A DNA stretch of 6,328 bases. Origin: Deltaproteobacteria bacterium (GTDB lineage Bacteria > UBA10199 > DSSB01). The position numbers were made by a program, and so were the translations under genes. Positions 4,869 through 6,328 of the stretch are shown here, one piece after another. Under the pieces are notes generated by a model. The model was not told the DNA's origin, made no database searches, and saw only the letters and a list, made by a program, of their open reading frames with translations. The stretch is taken from positions 1 to 6,328 of the forward strand of contig JAIOPF010000042.1 of the NCBI GenBank assembly GCA_021414045.1, given 5' to 3'. Every line of letters begins with the position of its first letter. Positions within the stretch are counted from its first letter, which is position 1.

Positions 4869-6328
4869 ATGGAAGAAAACCTCTACTACCAACAGCGCCT
4901 TGAAAAACTCCAAAAGCTCCGCGAAGAGGGGGTGAATCCCTTTCCCAACGGCCTTTCCTGCAGCCACACCGCCGGAGAAATCCTCAAGGATTTTTCCGCC
5001 CTCCCTAAAGAGGAGCTGGAAGCCAAGAAAATTCCCGTCAAGCTCTCGGGACGCATCATGTTCATGCGCAGCTTCGGGAAGGCCTGCTTCGTGAAGCTGA
5101 AGGACCGCGAAGGGCGCATCCAGGCTTACATCAAGAAAGACGGCATTTCCGAACAAGACTGGAGCCTTTTCGAGAAGGCCGAGGTCGGCGATTTTCTCTG
5201 GGTCGAGGGCTATCTTTTTCGCACCAAGACCGACGAGCTTTCGATTCACGTCGAAAATTTGCGGCTAGCCGTCAAATCGCTGCAGCAATTGCCCGAAAAA
5301 TTCCACGGTCTCACCGACGTCGAGGCGAGGTATCGCCAGCGCTACGTCGACCTCATCATGAACGACGAGGTCAAGGACGTCTTCCTGAAGCGTTCGCTGA
5401 TTATCCAAAAAATTCGCAATTTCCTCGCTGAGCGCGCCTTCGTCGAAGTCGAAACTCCGATGATGCAGCCGATTCCCGGTGGGGCGGCGGCGAAACCCTT
5501 CGTCACCCACCACAACGCCCTCGATATGAGGCTTTACCTGCGCATCGCTCCCGAGCTTTATCTCAAGCGACTCGTCGTCGGCGGCATCGAGCGGGTCTTC
5601 GAGATCAACCGAAATTTTCGCAACGAGGGGATGAGCATCCAGCACAACCCCGAATTCACGATGCTCGAATTCTACCAGGCCTATGCGACCTACGAGGATT
5701 TGATCGCGCTGAGCGAGGAGATGCTCTCGAGCCTGGCTCAGGAGATTTGCGGCGACACCGAGATCTCGTATCAGGGAACCCCGATCAGCATGAAAAAGCC
5801 CTTTCAAAGGCTGACCCTCAAAGAATCGCTGGTGAAGATTGGCGGCATGAATCCCGAGATCCTGACTTCCCGCGAAAAGGCACTGGCCGAGGCGAAGCGC
5901 CTCGAGATCCACCTGAAGAAAGAAAAGGAAGGCTTGGGCGCCATCCTCACCGAGATCTTCGAGGCCACGGTCGAAAAGAAATTGATCCAACCGACTTTCA
6001 TCACGCAATACCCGACCGAAGTTTCGCCGCTCTCGCGGCGCAACGAGCAGGACCCCGAGGTCACCGACCGTTTCGAGCTTTTCATCTACGGTCGCGAGCT
6101 GGCCAACGGCTTCAGCGAGCTGAACGATCCGCTGGACCAAAAAGAGCGTTTCTTGAAGCAGGTCACCGCCCGCGAGGCGGGCGACGAAGAGGCGATGTAC
6201 CTCGACCAGGATTTCGTCACCGCCCTCGAGTACGGCATGCCGCCGACGGCGGGCGAGGGCATCGGAATCGACCGGCTGGTGATGCTTTTGACAGACCAAC
6301 CTTCGATTCGCGACGTCATTCTCTTCCC
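4869..6328 (+). CDS. lysS: Lysine--tRNA ligase, class II (LysRS; 3' partial)
   Basis: A class II aminoacyl-tRNA synthetase that charges tRNA-Lys in the cytosol, working as a dimer. I translated this frame by hand: 486 complete codons with no stop, then two bases at the window edge. An N-terminal OB-fold anticodon-binding domain (about residues 56-137) contains G-R-I-M and F-V-K-L-K-D-R-E-G-R-I-Q. Motif 1 includes V-E-T-P-M-M-Q with Pro197. Motif 2 is R-N-F-R-N-E-G-M (248-255). Motif 3 is G-I-G-I-D-R (464-469). I-P-G-G-A and R-I-A-P-E-L-Y-L-K-R are typical of bacterial LysS. E. coli LysS (505 aa) ends with R-D-V-I-L-F-P plus a few residues, so only about 6-12 codons are missing. ATG 4869 is the only reasonable start, because an in-frame TAG lies at 4860-4862. 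No Shine-Dalgarno sequence precedes it. The gene diverges from rpsT. Confidence 0.97.
   Translation, partial: MEENLYYQQRLEKLQKLREEGVNPFPNGLSCSHTAGEILKDFSALPKEELEAKKIPVKLSGRIMFMRSFGKACFVKLKDREGRIQAYIKKDGISEQDWSLFEKAEVGDFLWVEGYLFRTKTDELSIHVENLRLAVKSLQQLPEKFHGLTDVEARYRQRYVDLIMNDEVKDVFLKRSLIIQKIRNFLAERAFVEVETPMMQPIPGGAAAKPFVTHHNALDMRLYLRIAPELYLKRLVVGGIERVFEINRNFRNEGMSIQHNPEFTMLEFYQAYATYEDLIALSEEMLSSLAQEICGDTEISYQGTPISMKKPFQRLTLKESLVKIGGMNPEILTSREKALAEAKRLEIHLKKEKEGLGAILTEIFEATVEKKLIQPTFITQYPTEVSPLSRRNEQDPEVTDRFELFIYGRELANGFSELNDPLDQKERFLKQVTAREAGDEEAMYLDQDFVTALEYGMPPTAGEGIGIDRLVMLLTDQPSIRDVILF

Noticed and set aside
5265..6299. A 344-codon open frame on the minus strand opposite lysS
   Set aside because: It lies entirely antisense to a clearly conserved LysRS whose class II motifs are intact. 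Its protein is rich in Leu, Asp, Val and Phe with no recognisable domain, typical of the mirror frame of a GC-rich gene.

Overview
The window is a bacterial chromosomal housekeeping segment, dominated by translation and replication genes. It is GC-rich by eye, with a strong preference for C or G at third codon positions. The order is: the 3' end of a GuaD-like nucleoside deaminase (+, cut by the left edge), a small GGQ-motif release-factor-like protein (+), leucyl-tRNA synthetase leuS (+), DNA polymerase III delta subunit holA (+), ribosomal protein S20 rpsT (-, convergent with holA), a 228-bp divergent intergenic region, and lysyl-tRNA synthetase lysS (+, cut by the right edge). I see no mobile elements, CRISPR arrays, tRNAs or rRNAs, and no sign of horizontal transfer.

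Region by region: the first four genes run in one direction. The deaminase and the release-factor-like gene are separated by 45 nt holding a hairpin. The release-factor-like gene and leuS are separated by 65 nt holding a second hairpin and a possible chain of very short ORFs. leuS and holA are 5 nt apart and are very probably co-transcribed. holA and rpsT converge and overlap tail to tail by 12 nt with no recognisable intrinsic terminator. rpsT and lysS diverge from a shared, more AT-rich region. That region has a perfect TTGACA -35-like box on the rpsT side, an inverted repeat in the rpsT leader, and a weaker TTGACC candidate on the lysS side.

Functionally, LeuRS and LysRS charge tRNAs, S20 is a 30S assembly protein, and the GGQ protein probably frees peptides from stalled ribosomes. 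HolA opens the beta clamp for loading at replication forks. The deaminase is a purine-salvage-type enzyme.

The organism cannot be named from this alone. The LysRS sequence is close to the Escherichia coli type. The leuS-holA order recalls the proteobacterial leuS-lptE-holA arrangement without lptE, and the holA/rpsT convergence is one I recall from several phyla. A deltaproteobacterial-like or candidate lineage is a guess. Most genes lack a good Shine-Dalgarno sequence.

Nothing here amounts to a demonstrated new system. The most interesting signals are the leuS leader (an SD-like AAGGAG inside a hairpin, then two tiny ORFs linked by ATGA overlaps, the last reading M-K-C-L-L into the leuS start) and the dyad at the predicted 5' end of the rpsT transcript. 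Both are hypotheses from a single sequence.
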